A stretch of DNA of 5,709 bases from the NCBI GenBank assembly GCA_946613765.1, contig CAMOFW010000048.1:1-5709 (forward strand). The letters run 5' to 3'. Under the pieces are notes generated by a model, which ran no database searches, was not told where the DNA came from, and was given only the letters and a program-made list of their open reading frames with translations. Source of the stretch: an uncultured Mycoplasmatota bacterium. Lineage in GTDB: Bacteria; Bacillota_I; Bacilli_A; RF39; UBA660. Both the position numbers and the translations under genes were made by a program. Shown here in pieces: positions 5,618 through 5,709 of the stretch (positions are counted from its first letter, which is position 1; each line of letters begins with the position of its first letter).

Positions 5618-5686
5618 ATGAATAGAAGAGTCTATATTATAATCATCTTATTACTTATCATAATAATTTTGCTTATTTATAAGTGA
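5618..5686 (+). CDS. 22-aa single-helix membrane peptide, candidate type I toxin
   Basis: The ORF encodes MNRR, then a hydrophobic run of Val, Ile, Leu and two Tyr (residues 5-21), and a final Lys before TGA. It is long enough for one membrane helix, with basic residues at both ends. Support for it being real: a near-consensus promoter 72 bp upstream, a strong AAGGAGG site at 7-nt spacing, and a leader hairpin covering that site. Tiny hydrophobic peptides with basic ends and a structured leader are the hallmark of type I toxins (Fst, Ibs, TisB and similar); the sequence itself does not match one I can name. No antisense RNA gene is evident in the window. Alternatives are a small regulatory membrane peptide or a leader peptide for a downstream gene. 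AT-rich codons favour Ile/Leu, so the hydrophobicity alone would be weak evidence. Confidence 0.6.
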   Translation: MNRRVYIIIILLLIIIILLIYK

Positions 5687-5709
5687 TTGTTATATAAATA
5701 AAAAAAGCA

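Noticed and set aside
5629..5664. Antisense promoter on the minus strand with a TATAAT at 5641-5636 inside the small ORF.
   Set aside because: No acceptable -35 box or extended -10 is present; in this AT-rich DNA a lone TATAAT is expected by chance.

Overview
The window is very AT-rich (GC roughly a quarter by eye) and reads as chromosome of a low-GC Gram-positive bacterium of the Bacilli/Mollicutes side, perhaps an uncultured gut lineage related to Erysipelotrichales or RF39. The basis is purine-rich Shine-Dalgarno sites (AGGAGG, AAGGAGG, AGAGGT), TATAAT and extended -10 promoters, short U-tailed hairpin terminators, and Asn/Ile/Lys/Tyr-rich proteins. The code looks standard: the three Trp codons found in the listed proteins are all TGG, no gene has an internal TGA, and TGA closes two reading frames. 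The lineage is an inference.

Layout. 2-67 is the C-terminal end of an upstream gene, closed by a perfect 11-bp hairpin terminator (66-98) whose right arm also holds the -35 box of the next promoter (83-112). That promoter drives an apparent operon of three genes: an unrecognised 138-aa protein (133-549), an unrecognised 192-aa protein overlapping it by 8 nt (542-1120), and a membrane-anchored extracytoplasmic thioredoxin-like protein with a CSAC motif (1141-1713). A bidirectional terminator (1712-1737) separates it from a convergent gene, 1736-2407 on the minus strand. That gene encodes an XRE-type DNA-binding domain joined through one membrane helix to an extracytoplasmic domain with six cysteines.

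A 69-bp gap with two back-to-back extended -10 promoters, arranged as a near-perfect 27-bp palindrome, divides the regulator from the plus-strand pair 2477-5356. This pair is a dGTPase-family HD phosphohydrolase (372 aa) and, after 33 nt, a membrane-anchored, secreted, propeller-like repeat protein (575 aa). The pair ends in a terminator that contains the stop codon.

The right end (5370-5709) has no large gene but is the most unusual part. About 180 bp of extremely AT-rich DNA carries several inverted repeats. It is followed by a good promoter (TTTACA, 17 bp, TATAAG), a GC-richer leader with a hairpin that buries a strong Shine-Dalgarno site, and a 22-codon ORF for one hydrophobic helix flanked by basic residues. 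This looks like the toxin half of a type I toxin-antitoxin module or a small regulatory membrane peptide; any antisense partner would probably lie just past the right edge.

How the parts may work together is inference. The membrane regulator could read the state of the cell surface, possibly thiol state because a thiol-disulfide protein is its neighbour, and control its own gene and the HD-hydrolase/propeller operon through the shared divergent promoter.
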